Assembly (NCBI RefSeq): GCF_002259405.1
Contig: NZ_NPFW01000013.1
Coordinates: forward strand, 186,001-250,000
Direction: 5' to 3'
From: Rhodococcus sp. 14-2483-1-2
GTDB taxonomy: Bacteria; Actinomycetota; Actinomycetes; Mycobacteriales; Mycobacteriaceae
DNA length: 64,000 bases
The notes beneath the pieces are model-generated. The model did not search any database, was not told the origin of the DNA, and saw only the letters and a list, made by a program, of their open reading frames with translations. Below are positions 51,147 to 64,000 of this stretch, piece after piece (positions within the stretch are counted from its first letter, which is position 1; each line of letters opens with the position of its first letter). The translations under genes and the position numbers were made by a program.

Positions 51147-51806
51147 CTAGACCCGCTCGAAATCCGGGGCCGCGATCAGCGTCAGGGTTCCGACCACCAC
51201 GGTGCGCATCGACCACAGGAACATCCCGTCGGGTCCACGGTCGACCGTGTCGTAGGCCCCGGGCAAGGTGTCGAGGTCGGTGCGGGCGGCGATCGCGTCG
51301 TCGTACTCACGATCGCGTCGGGCATCGTTGTAGACGACCTCCGCCAACGCCAGCGCATGCTCGACGACGGTGATGACGGCCCACGTCGCCTGCTTCGGAG
51401 TGAGGTCGTAGCGAATTCGGTAGCGCGTCTGCACGGCGTCGGCCATCCGAAGAGCGTCGATCGAACTGGGAGTCAGACCGATCAGATACTCCGCGATGCC
51501 CGGGTTGGAGTGAACCAGCTCGCGCATCGCGGAGGCGAGGGTCAGCAGAGCGTCGTGCATCGATTCGTCGTCACCGGGAAGCGGCGGCGACCACCTGCGC
51601 AGAATCTCCTCCGCCACGAGGGCCTTGAGGGAACCGAGATCGTCGATGTTGTTGTAGATGGCGACGATCGACACGCCCAGACTCTCGGCCACCGACTTCA
51701 CCGACACCTTCGGCAGCGTCAGCGCGATACCGGCCTCGGCCATGGTCTCGGGCGTCACCCGACGCTTACGAGGGGAGTGACCCTCGGAGTTCGTCGGTGC
51801 GTGCAT
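51147..51806 (-). CDS. TetR-family regulator
   Basis: A 219-residue TetR-family protein with a basic N-terminus and HTH at about residues 18-62 (PETMAEAGIALTLPKVSVKSVAESLGVSIVAIYNNIDDL). The recognition helix has YNN in place of the usual Y-R/K-H/Y, which may mean altered DNA specificity. The C-terminal region resembles the TetR-C ligand domain of tetracycline-repressor-like members. It is convergent with the SRPBCC gene and faces the deaminase remnant. No target is evident. Confidence 0.8.
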   Translation of the reverse strand: MHAPTNSEGHSPRKRRVTPETMAEAGIALTLPKVSVKSVAESLGVSIVAIYNNIDDLGSLKALVAEEILRRWSPPLPGDDESMHDALLTLASAMRELVHSNPGIAEYLIGLTPSSIDALRMADAVQTRYRIRYDLTPKQATWAVITVVEHALALAEVVYNDARRDREYDDAIAARTDLDTLPGAYDTVDRGPDGMFLWSMRTVVVGTLTLIAAPDFERV

Positions 51807-51919
51807 TCGAGGATGGTACGTGTCTCAGTACTGACAGATGTTCAGGCGAGGGGCTCCAGAATCGCATCGTGTCCTTCTCTTCCGCACTACCCGCGACCGA
51901 CGGGGATCGGACGCTGGTC

Positions 51920-52060
51920 GAAGACGGATGCGGGATCTGATGAGGACGGCATCCACACGATGGGTGCGGCGGTGAGAGTGGCGGACGGCCGAACCTTCGC
52001 CGGGGTGAATCTCTATCACTTCACCGGTGGCCCGTGCGCAGAGTCCGTCACCGCAGGCGG
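51920..52060 (+). pseudogene. Remnant of a blasticidin-S/cytidine deaminase-type gene
   Basis: In the 382-bp gap between the tetR start (51806) and ybaB (52189), one plus-strand frame encodes [19 protein letters not shown] followed by [13 protein letters not shown]. This is the catalytic segment of blasticidin-S-deaminase-like cytidine deaminases (G-V-N[11 protein letters not shown], with the zinc ligand Cys and catalytic Glu). No start codon or N-terminal domain precedes it, and the second zinc motif (P-C-x-x-C) and the rest of the fold are missing; similarity stops right after the A-E. It is therefore a decayed fragment. The remainder of the gap shows nothing else. Confidence 0.6.
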
Positions 52061-52188
52061 GATCCCGTGTCAGCCGCGAAATTGTGGACACTCAGGTCGG
52101 TATGTCGATTCGACGCGCAGTGAATCACAGCGATTCAAGGTGCGACTACGCTGGTGTTCGCTTCGAACCCACGCGAGAGGACGGCACA

Positions 52189-52524
52189 GTGCAACCCGGT
52201 GAACAGCCCGACATGGCATCGATCCTGCAGCAGGCCCAGCAGATGCAGCAGCAGCTGATGGCGGTGCAGGCCGAGATCGCGGAAACCGAAGTGACCGGCC
52301 AGGCAGGCGGCGGACTCGTCGTCGCCACCGTCAAGGGAACCGGTGAGGTGGTCGGTCTGACCATCGACCCCAAGGTCGTCGACCCCGAAGACATCGAGAC
52401 CCTCCAGGATCTCGTGATCGGCGCTATCGCCGATGCGTCTCGCGCGGCTCAGGCCGTCGCGAGCGAGAAGATGGGCCCCCTCGCTGGTGGTCTCGGTGGC
52501 ATGCCCGGCCTGCCCGGGTTCTAG
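52189..52524 (+). CDS. YbaB/EbfC nucleoid-associated protein
   Basis: A 111-residue YbaB/EbfC-family DNA-binding protein. An N-terminal Gln-rich helix ([20 protein letters not shown]) is followed by the conserved strand segment [30 protein letters not shown] and a helix with [18 protein letters not shown]. The GTG at 52189 follows GAGAGG and matches the mycobacterial orthologue's start; the frame is open for 54 codons upstream without homology. It lies three bases before recR, the usual dnaX-ybaB-recR partner, though dnaX is far away here. Confidence 0.9.
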   Translation: MQPGEQPDMASILQQAQQMQQQLMAVQAEIAETEVTGQAGGGLVVATVKGTGEVVGLTIDPKVVDPEDIETLQDLVIGAIADASRAAQAVASEKMGPLAGGLGGMPGLPGF

Positions 52525-52527
52525 GCG

Positions 52528-53136
52528 GTGTACGAAGGTCCGGTTCAGGATCTGATCGACGAACTCGGCAAGTTTCCCGGGGTCGGTCCGAAGAGCGCTC
52601 AGCGCATAGCTTTTCATCTCCTGGGCGTCGAGCCTCCCGAGGTGGATCGGCTCATGCGCGCGCTGCAGCGTATTCGCGACGGCGTTCAGTTCTGCATCGT
52701 CTGCGGCACGGTCTCGGACAAGGAACTGTGCCGGATCTGTGCCGATTCGCGTCGAGACAGATCGATGATTTGCGTCGTCGAAGAGCCCAAAGATGTTCAG
52801 GCCGTGGAACGTACACGAGAGTTCAAGGGCCGCTACCACGTACTCGGCGGAGCGCTCGACCCACTGAACGGAGTGGGGCCGGATCAGCTCCGCATCCGAG
52901 AGTTGTTGACCCGTGTGGGAACTCAGGACGACGGAGTGGACGTCACCGAGGTCATCATCGCCACCGACCCCAACACCGAGGGCGAAGCAACGGCCACGTA
53001 TCTGGTCCGCATGATGCGCGACTTCCCCGGCCTGGCCATTACCCGCCTCGCCTCCGGCCTGCCCATGGGCGGAGACCTCGAATTTGCCGACGAACTGACG
53101 CTGGGCCGCGCTCTGACCGGACGTCGACGAATGTGA
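52528..53136 (+). CDS. recR: Recombination protein RecR
   Basis: A 202-residue RecR with a GTG start, matching the family length. In order it has the helix-hairpin-helix ([20 protein letters not shown]), a four-Cys zinc finger ([16 protein letters not shown]), the Toprim domain ([28 protein letters not shown]) and a Walker-B-like C-terminus. With RecF/RecO it loads RecA onto gapped DNA. It is co-transcribed with ybaB and followed by a terminator hairpin. Confidence 0.95.
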   Translation: MYEGPVQDLIDELGKFPGVGPKSAQRIAFHLLGVEPPEVDRLMRALQRIRDGVQFCIVCGTVSDKELCRICADSRRDRSMICVVEEPKDVQAVERTREFKGRYHVLGGALDPLNGVGPDQLRIRELLTRVGTQDDGVDVTEVIIATDPNTEGEATATYLVRMMRDFPGLAITRLASGLPMGGDLEFADELTLGRALTGRRRM

Positions 53137-53148
53137 GTGCCCACGGAT

Positions 53149-53190
53149 GTGGTGCGATCAAGTGCCGCCCAGGGCACTCGACCGCACCAC
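53149..53190. terminator. Bidirectional terminator between recR and gatD
   Basis: Nested inverted repeats form one hairpin: GTGGTGCG (53149-53156) with CGCACCAC (53183-53190), and inside it AGTGCC (53161-53166) with GGCACT (53173-53178). It lies between two convergent genes. Confidence 0.7.
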
Positions 53191-53201
53191 TGCCGTAGGC
53201 G

Positions 53202-53906
53202 CTATCGCAGCCGCTCCTTGCGGAGTTGCGCAACCTCGGGCAACTCGAGCGGAGCGAGCGTGGTGCCCAAGGCGCGCTCCAACAAGTAGTCCGCCAACTC
53301 CGGGTTTCGGGCGAGTACCGGCCCGTGCATGTACGTGCCGATCACAGACCCCTGCACGACGCCTTCGCGTCCGTCGCCGACACCGTTGCCCACGCCGTGG
53401 GTGACCTTGGCCAATGGGGACGCATCCAGCCCGAGAGTTGTTCCGCCGCGGTGGTTCTCGAAGCCGGTGAGTTTCTGGCTCAGGCCCTCGAGCGCGGGCT
53501 CGGTGACGACCTCACCGATGGACCTGGTGGCCTGCGGAGCGGTGGTCACGTCGAACAGGGAAATGCCGTCGACGCGTTCGCCCGCGGAGGTTTCGTACCA
53601 GTGGCCGAGAACCTGGATCGCGGCGCAGATCGCGAGCACGGGCGCACCGCGAGCCGCGGCGTTCTGCAATCCGGGATAGCGGGTGAGGTGACGAGTCGCG
53701 AGGCGTTGAGCCGAATCCTCTGCTCCACCAAGGGTGTACACGTCCAGGGAATCAGGAACCGGGTCGCTCAGAGTGATCTGGACGACCTCGGCGTCGATGT
53801 CGCGCATCCGCAGCCGCTGCCGCAGAATGAGCGCATTTCCGTTGTCGCCGTACGTGCCCATCACGTCGGGCAGGACGAGGCCGATGCGTACGGTGGACTC
53901 AGACAT
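53202..53906 (-). CDS. gatD: Lipid II isoglutaminyl synthase, glutaminase subunit GatD
   Basis: A 234-residue CobB/CobQ-like class I glutamine amidotransferase. The nucleophile is C94 in VLAICAAIQVLG and the catalytic His is H194 in GTYMHGPVL, both at the positions known for GatD. NHRGGTTLG is a further conserved segment. It releases ammonia from glutamine for MurT, which amidates the alpha-carboxyl of D-glutamate in the peptidoglycan stem. The 5' end overlaps murT by eight bases and the two form a complex. Confidence 0.93.
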   Translation of the reverse strand: MSESTVRIGLVLPDVMGTYGDNGNALILRQRLRMRDIDAEVVQITLSDPVPDSLDVYTLGGAEDSAQRLATRHLTRYPGLQNAAARGAPVLAICAAIQVLGHWYETSAGERVDGISLFDVTTAPQATRSIGEVVTEPALEGLSQKLTGFENHRGGTTLGLDASPLAKVTHGVGNGVGDGREGVVQGSVIGTYMHGPVLARNPELADYLLERALGTTLAPLELPEVAQLRKERLR

Positions 53907-55161
53907 CTTTCACCTCACGAGCCAGCGCGCGACCGAGATCGCGGAACGCGGTGTAGTTTGCGAGCACTTCGACGCGTCCCGGCGGGCAGGAAGCAATGGC
54001 CTGCAACGGATCTGCGATGGTGGTGTGCTGCGAACCTGCATAGAGCAGCCGCACTCCGAGGTCGGTCGCGCGTTCACCGGCGGCGACGACGGCGACGTTC
54101 TCGAAGTGCTCGAAGCGTACGTCCCACAGCCACGACAGGTCTTCACCGTCGGGAACCTGACCGTTGACGGCGATGACGAGCCCATCGCAGGTGGGGTCGA
54201 TCATCGACAGCGCTTCCTGCCAGCCGGCAGGATTCTTGGCGAGAAGCATTCGGACGGAATGAGATCCGTACTGGATGGTGGAGTATCGACCGGCCACCTC
54301 GTCGACGCTCGACGCGGCCGCGACGGCATCGGTCGGTGTCGCGCCGAGCGTCACTGCGGCGGCGACGGCCTGAGCTGCGTTGCCGCGGTTGGCTTTTCCT
54401 GGCAGCGACAACGTCATCGGCAGGACGAGCCCGTCGGGCCCGTAGAGATTCTGGTCGTCGAGCCACCAGTCCGGCGTCGGACGCTTGAAGTCGCTGCCGG
54501 TGCTGTACCAATGCTCGCCGTCCCACACGATGGGTTCGCCGGTACGCGGACAGCTGACGGAGTCTCCAGCCCACCCACCGCCCGCCGCGACCCAGACGAC
54601 GTTCGGTGCGTCGAACGCGGCGGACGTGACGAGAACGTCGTCGCAGTTGGCGATGACGACGGTCTCGGGATGCCGGGCCAGTCCGGCGCGCAGTTTGCGT
54701 TCGATCATGTTGATCTCGCCCACGCGGTCGAGCTGATCGCGACTGAGGTTCAGCAACACGATGGCAGCGGGGTCGACGGCGTCGGACACATGGGGGACGT
54801 GCAGTTCGTCGACTTCGAGGGCAGCCAGCTCGGCGTCGAAGTGGGCGTGCAGTGCGGCGACGATGCCGGCGTCCATGTTCGCGCCGTCGGCTTGGGTGGC
54901 GACGTCACCGAGGGTGGCCAGCGCCGCAGCCGTCATTCTGGTGGTGGTGGACTTGCCGTTGGTGCCGGTGACGATGACGGTGCGCCGACCGCGGCCGAGC
55001 CCGCCGAGAATGTTCGGGTCGATCTTGAGTGCGACGAGGCCGCCGATCATCGATCCCTTGCCGCGGCCTGCTTTGCGGGACGCCCAGGTCGCCAGCTCCG
55101 CCGCGCGCAGTGCCACGCGGCCACGTGCGCCGATAAGTCTGCGCTCACCCACTTCAACCAT
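53899..55161 (-). CDS. murT: Lipid II isoglutaminyl synthase, ligase subunit MurT
   Basis: A 420-residue Mur-ligase-like ATPase. The P-loop is TGTNGKSTT at about residues 65-73, the central domain has LLNLSRDQLDRVGEI, and the C-terminal DUF1727 domain contains VPDGEDLSWLWDV with the catalytic-type Asp. It activates the D-glutamate carboxyl of lipid II for amidation with GatD ammonia. The central insertion that forms a four-Cys zinc ribbon in Firmicute MurT is present but keeps only one Cys here (SCPRTGEPIVW ... HWYSTGSDFKRPTPDW). The ATG at 55161 was preferred over one 18 codons upstream. Confidence 0.9.
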   Translation of the reverse strand: MVEVGERRLIGARGRVALRAAELATWASRKAGRGKGSMIGGLVALKIDPNILGGLGRGRRTVIVTGTNGKSTTTRMTAAALATLGDVATQADGANMDAGIVAALHAHFDAELAALEVDELHVPHVSDAVDPAAIVLLNLSRDQLDRVGEINMIERKLRAGLARHPETVVIANCDDVLVTSAAFDAPNVVWVAAGGGWAGDSVSCPRTGEPIVWDGEHWYSTGSDFKRPTPDWWLDDQNLYGPDGLVLPMTLSLPGKANRGNAAQAVAAAVTLGATPTDAVAAASSVDEVAGRYSTIQYGSHSVRMLLAKNPAGWQEALSMIDPTCDGLVIAVNGQVPDGEDLSWLWDVRFEHFENVAVVAAGERATDLGVRLLYAGSQHTTIADPLQAIASCPPGRVEVLANYTAFRDLGRALAREVKDV

Positions 55162-55217
55162 CCGCCGAGTCTGGCACAGAAGAGGGTGCAGTTTCACGTC
55201 GACGGTTTCGACCACCT

Positions 55218-55312
55218 GGTCATTTCGCGGGCTCCACTCCCGCTACCCCTCGGTCGTTCCGCAGGCTCCACTCCCGCTACCACTTGGTCGTTCCGCAGGC
55301 TCCACTCCCGCC
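55218..55312. repeat. Three tandem copies of the dispersed intergenic repeat
   Basis: Copies at 55218-55244, 55252-55278 and 55286-55312 share GGTCGTTCCGCAGGCTCCAC and a TCCCGC end, with a 34-bp period; the first is the most divergent. They lie between the EamA gene 3' end and the murT start. No open frame is implied. Confidence 0.8.
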
Positions 55313-55314
55313 CC

Positions 55315-56211
55315 TCACACCGGCGCTTTCTCCAGCACTTCGGTGGGCCGCCGGACGGTCATGCCGCCCAGACACCCGCCGATGACGACGACGCCACCGA
55401 TCAGCGCGAGCACCGAGGGGTTCTCGCCCAGGAAGATCCAGGCGCCGGCGATGCCGACGACGGGAACCAGCAGTGAGAACGGCGCGACGAGACCGGCGGG
55501 GTTGCGGCTCATCAGGATGCTCCACAGGCCGCTACCGACGATCGTGGCCGGAATCACGATGTAGGCCAACGCGACCAGGCCGGGCCAGCCCTGCGGACCG
55601 AACGAGGCCGTCAGTGCGTGCCAGCCGGTGCTCGGACCCTCGACGATCGCCGACAGCGCCAGCATCGGCACCGGCGGCACGACGGTCATCCACAGCATCA
55701 GCGTCATCGGCGATTCGGACTTCGCGAGTCGATTCCCCAGGTTGCCGAACGCCCAACCGAGTCCGGCGAGCAGGGTGAGGATCACCGGGAGCAAGGTCGC
55801 GTTCTGCGCGCGGTCCCACCCGATCAGCACCATGCCGAGCACGGCGATTCCGATGCCGATGGCCTGCCTGCGGGAGACGTGTTCGCGGAGCAGAACCGCG
55901 CCGAGAACGACGGTGAACGGTGCCGACGACTGCAGTACGAGCGACGCCAATCCGGTGGGCATGCCCGCCGCCATCGCTGCGAACAGGAACGCGAATTGCA
56001 GGAATCCGAACCCGAAGCCGTACAGCAGCAGCCACTTCAGCGGCACCTTGGGCCGCGGGACGAACAGCACGACGGGGACGGCGATGACCAGGAATCGCAG
56101 TGCGGCGAAGAAGAAGGGCGGGAAGTGATCGAGCCCCACACGGATGGCAAGAAAGTTCAGTCCCCACAGCACGACGACGGTCAGTCCGAGGAGGCGGTCG
56201 CGAGTGCTCAT
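55315..56211 (-). CDS. EamA/DMT-family transporter
   Basis: A 298-residue membrane protein with ten hydrophobic helices and two EamA repeats, of the drug/metabolite transporter superfamily (RhtA/YdcZ-like amino acid or metabolite exporters). Recognisable parts are LTVVVLWGLNFLAIRVGLDHFPPFFFAALRFLVIA in the first repeat and the second-repeat ENPSVLALIGGVVVIGG. It is divergent from a LysR gene with 72 bp between the starts, the usual set-up for LysR-controlled export. Confidence 0.87.
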   Translation of the reverse strand: MSTRDRLLGLTVVVLWGLNFLAIRVGLDHFPPFFFAALRFLVIAVPVVLFVPRPKVPLKWLLLYGFGFGFLQFAFLFAAMAAGMPTGLASLVLQSSAPFTVVLGAVLLREHVSRRQAIGIGIAVLGMVLIGWDRAQNATLLPVILTLLAGLGWAFGNLGNRLAKSESPMTLMLWMTVVPPVPMLALSAIVEGPSTGWHALTASFGPQGWPGLVALAYIVIPATIVGSGLWSILMSRNPAGLVAPFSLLVPVVGIAGAWIFLGENPSVLALIGGVVVIGGCLGGMTVRRPTEVLEKAPV

Positions 56212-56283
56212 GGCCCCAATCGTGACGGCAGCGAATGATCAGCACAATCGAATATATCCGCAGGAACAGTTAAGATCCTCTAC

Positions 56284-57195
56284 ATGAACGTGGAGCGGCT
56301 CAGGATCCTTCGCGAACTCGCCGACCGTGGGACCGTCGCTGCCGTCGCAGACGCGCTGTCCATGACGCCGTCGGCGGTATCTCAGCAGCTCAAGCAGCTC
56401 GCCAAGGAAGCGGGGGTGACGCTTCTCGAACCCGACGGCCGCCGACTTCGGCTCACCGACGCCGGGCGTGCGTTGGTGGTCAGGACGGACGATGTGTTCG
56501 CCGCCCTCGCCCGCGCCACGGCAGAGATGGATCGATACCGGGCGTCCCCGCGGGGACGCGTTCGAGTCGCGCTGTTCCCGTCCGGTGCTGCGCTCCTGCT
56601 GCCCGGGCTACTGACACGGCTGGCGAACTCGGACGTCGACATCGACGCCCGCGACGAGGATCTGCCCGCATCCTCGGTGCCGGAACTTCTGGCGGACTAT
56701 GACGTCGTCCTCACCCACCGCGACGAGCGGGCACCGTCGACGGCAGGCCCGCGCATCGAGGTGACGACCCTGATGCGTGAGCCCATCGATCTGGTGTTAC
56801 CGCCCGGACATGCTCTGGCGCAACATGAATCGATAGACCTCCGGGACCTGGTCGACGAACGATGGATCAGTGTCCGCGGCGGATTCCCGGTCGACGACGT
56901 GCTGCTCTCGGTGGCCGCGGCGACCGGCGTCGAACCGCGAGTGATGCAGCGAGTGAACGACTTCCGCGTCACCGAGGTCTTGGTGGCCGCAGGTCACGGA
57001 GTGGCATTGATGCCGCGCTACGCCGTCGTTCATCCTGGCTTGGTGCGGCGAGAACTGTCCGGGGTGCGGGCAGGGCGAATCTACGAACTCGCGACGCGAC
57101 CCGACGCGGGACGACTACCCGCGATCGCCGCAGTGCTCGACGCGTTCAGGGCGGAAGCGACGTTCAGGACAGGGCTTTGGCCTTCAACGTCCTGA
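56284..57195 (+). CDS. LysR-family transcriptional regulator
   Basis: A 303-residue LysR protein. The N-terminal HTH (residues 1-60) has MNVERLRILRELADRGTVAAVA and TPSAVSQQLKQLAKEAG. The LysR substrate domain begins at about 90 (RGRVRVALFPSGAALLLPGL). It is divergent from the EamA transporter and probably regulates it. Its 3' end overlaps the convergent small membrane protein gene by 32 bases. Confidence 0.88.
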   Translation: MNVERLRILRELADRGTVAAVADALSMTPSAVSQQLKQLAKEAGVTLLEPDGRRLRLTDAGRALVVRTDDVFAALARATAEMDRYRASPRGRVRVALFPSGAALLLPGLLTRLANSDVDIDARDEDLPASSVPELLADYDVVLTHRDERAPSTAGPRIEVTTLMREPIDLVLPPGHALAQHESIDLRDLVDERWISVRGGFPVDDVLLSVAAATGVEPRVMQRVNDFRVTEVLVAAGHGVALMPRYAVVHPGLVRRELSGVRAGRIYELATRPDAGRLPAIAAVLDAFRAEATFRTGLWPSTS

Positions 57196-57541
57196 ACTCG
57201 TCCTGATCGATGGTGCCGTTGTCCAGCAACGCCTTTGCGTGTGCGATCTCCTCCGATGCCGACCGACCGGCCACTTCCTTGATGTAGTTCTCCTGCTGGT
57301 CCTTGGCGTGCTGCAGGGCGGCAACTTGACGCTTGGCCATGTTGCTGCCGTTCACGATGAGGTAGACCAGCGCGGTCAGGAACGGCGCGACGATCAGAAA
57401 GAACACCCACACGGCCTTGATGACTCCGGATGTCTTGTGGTCTCGGAAGAGGTCTCCGATGATCGAGAACATCACCATGAGATAGGCCACGAAGGCGAAT
57501 CCGACGATGAGTAGCCAGAGAAAACCCCAGAAAGAATCCAT
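57164..57541 (-). CDS. PLDc_N/SHOCT-domain membrane protein
   Basis: A 125-residue protein with two N-terminal transmembrane helices of the PLDc_N type (DSFWGFLWLLIVGFAFVAYL, then WVFFLIVAPFLTALVYLI). A cytosolic coiled-coil-like region and a C-terminal SHOCT motif follow (SEEIAHAKALLDNGTIDQDEFRTLKAKAL). The short C-terminal motif is found in many membrane-linked proteins and is thought to mediate oligomerisation. Function is unknown. The ATG at 57541 fits the family start. Confidence 0.82.
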   Translation of the reverse strand: MDSFWGFLWLLIVGFAFVAYLMVMFSIIGDLFRDHKTSGVIKAVWVFFLIVAPFLTALVYLIVNGSNMAKRQVAALQHAKDQQENYIKEVAGRSASEEIAHAKALLDNGTIDQDEFRTLKAKALS

Positions 57542-57623
57542 GGCGAACTTCCATTCCCTAAGGTGCCCCGACGGCAGGTTCATTGTCGCACGCGGCGTAC
57601 CAGCTGAGCGTCGATAAACAGCG

Positions 57624-57658
57624 AAAAGCCGCCCGTTCGTGATGAACGGGCGGCTTTT
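57624..57658. terminator. Terminator of leuA
   Basis: A perfect 15-bp stem (AAAAGCCGCCCGTTC / GAACGGGCGGCTTTT, five-base loop) 17 bases after the leuA stop. T runs on both sides make it a bidirectional intrinsic terminator. Confidence 0.88.
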
Positions 57659-57674
57659 TCGTCGAGCAGAGGAT

Positions 57675-61348
<3,674 letters not shown>

Positions 61349-61497
61349 CCGACCATGTTAGGACAGGCGTATCCGCAGGCGAGCCACCCTAAAGTCCCAG
61401 CTCGGAGCTACCCGGGCCACTGCTCGGGGCATTCGCTCGGTAGGGTTACCCCGGAACAATCGCCCGATTGTCGGCTATCCAGCGGAGGTAAACAGGC

Positions 61498-63789
<2,292 letters not shown>

Positions 63790-63792
63790 CCT

Positions 63793-63835
63793 CGTGCGCG
63801 TTGTGCGTCCCCAGGGGTCACGCACAACGCGCACG
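63793..63835. terminator. Bidirectional terminator after asd
   Basis: A perfect 16-bp stem (CGTGCGCGTTGTGCGT / ACGCACAACGCGCACG, 11-base loop) between asd and the convergent ABC ATPase gene. Confidence 0.82.
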
Positions 63836-63839
63836 ACGG

Positions 63840-64000
63840 TCAGTTCAGGCGGTGACCTTCGGCGGAGGCGTCGAAGATGTGCGCGTGCGCGTCGTCGATG
63901 CGCACATGGACGCGGTCGCCCTTCTCGGGCGGGCTGCGCCAATCGGCCCGGGCGACGATGGTTTCGGTGCGGCCGTTGATGTCTGCGCGGCCGAACACGA
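63840..64000 (-). CDS. ABC transporter ATP-binding protein, C-terminal TOBE domain (5' part outside window)
   Basis: The minus strand encodes the last 53 or so residues of a protein that ends with stop at 63840-63842. The readable part (IVARADWRSPPEKGDRVHV, then RIDDAHAHIFDASAEGHRL) is the TOBE/OB-fold end of sugar-type (MalK/UgpC) ATP-binding subunits, recognised by the G-D-x-V-x-x-R-x-D...H-x-F-D-A pattern. The nucleotide-binding domain and permease genes would lie beyond base 64000. Confidence 0.72.
   Translation of the reverse strand, partial: VFGRADINGRTETIVARADWRSPPEKGDRVHVRIDDAHAHIFDASAEGHRLN

Noticed and set aside
50550-52202. A 550-codon plus-strand frame covering SRPBCC, tetR and the gap
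   Set aside because: It is out of frame with the SRPBCC gene and antisense to tetR. Only the short deaminase-like segment near its end has any family resemblance, and that was annotated separately.
55218-55312. The tandem 34-bp repeats as a CRISPR array
   Set aside because: Only three copies, with seven-base spacing and no cas genes. Single copies occur elsewhere next to gene ends.

Overview
The window reads as a chromosomal segment of a high-GC, mycolic-acid-bearing actinobacterium, most likely Rhodococcus or a close relative (Nocardiaceae). The evidence is the codon use, frequent GTG starts and four-base gene overlaps, a complete mce/yrbE lipid-import operon, many fatty-acid genes, and a run of housekeeping genes (aspC-dnaX ... 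tmsB-tmsA-SRPBCC-ybaB-recR-gatD-murT-leuA-lysC-asd) in broadly the order known from Mycobacterium tuberculosis (Rv3722c to Rv3708c). Accessory lipid genes lie between dnaX and tmsB. No insertion sequence, prophage, CRISPR array or plasmid feature was seen.

Layout. 1-3.2 kb: partial LysR gene divergent from a metabolite:H+ symporter and 3-hydroxybutyrate dehydrogenase pair, then tRNA-Ser(GGA). 3.3-4.8 kb: SRP RNA and aspartate aminotransferase. 4.8-11.1 kb: drug-efflux MFS with divergent TetR and twin operators, secreted lipase, YnfA, PhoU, transglutaminase-like protease, HhH-GPD repair protein. 11.1-16 kb: helicase-associated protein and dnaX. 16.4-22.5 kb: fadA-fadB, a GntR regulator, a KhtT/CPA2 antiporter pair and an mIHF paralogue. 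22.7-33.8 kb: a complete minus-strand mce operon (echA, fadD, yrbEA, yrbEB, mceA-F, one Mce-associated protein), divergent from a tandem-domain TetR regulator of the Mce3R type. 35.2-47.7 kb: a lipid/alcohol oxidation island with three DUF2236 (MpaB-like) oxygenase genes, ADH, ALDH, acyl-CoA dehydrogenase, a second GntR, two paralogous TetRs, an FdhF-type molybdoenzyme, an acyl-CoA-binding protein and a hydrolase. 47.7-51.1 kb: methyltransferase and flavoprotein genes for 10-methyl branched fatty acids, plus an SRPBCC gene. 51.1-64 kb: TetR, a deaminase gene remnant, ybaB-recR, gatD-murT, EamA/LysR, leuA with a leucine-rich leader peptide, an FUSC protein, lysC (with an internal start for the beta chain)-asd, and the 3' end of an ABC ATPase.

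How the genes work together. Much of the window takes up, activates and oxidises lipids. The Mce importer with its acyl-CoA ligase and hydratase would feed fadA/fadB and the acyl-CoA dehydrogenase. The lipase would release fatty acids outside the cell. The tms-like pair would modify membrane oleoyl chains. The DUF2236, ADH and ALDH genes suggest oxygenation of a hydrophobic substrate followed by alcohol and aldehyde oxidation, but no substrate can be read from sequence. The most striking DNA structure is at 45876-45920. It is a perfect 18-bp inverted repeat in which a TetR gene and a DUF2236 oxygenase gene both begin, with back-to-back -10 boxes placed for leaderless transcription in both directions.
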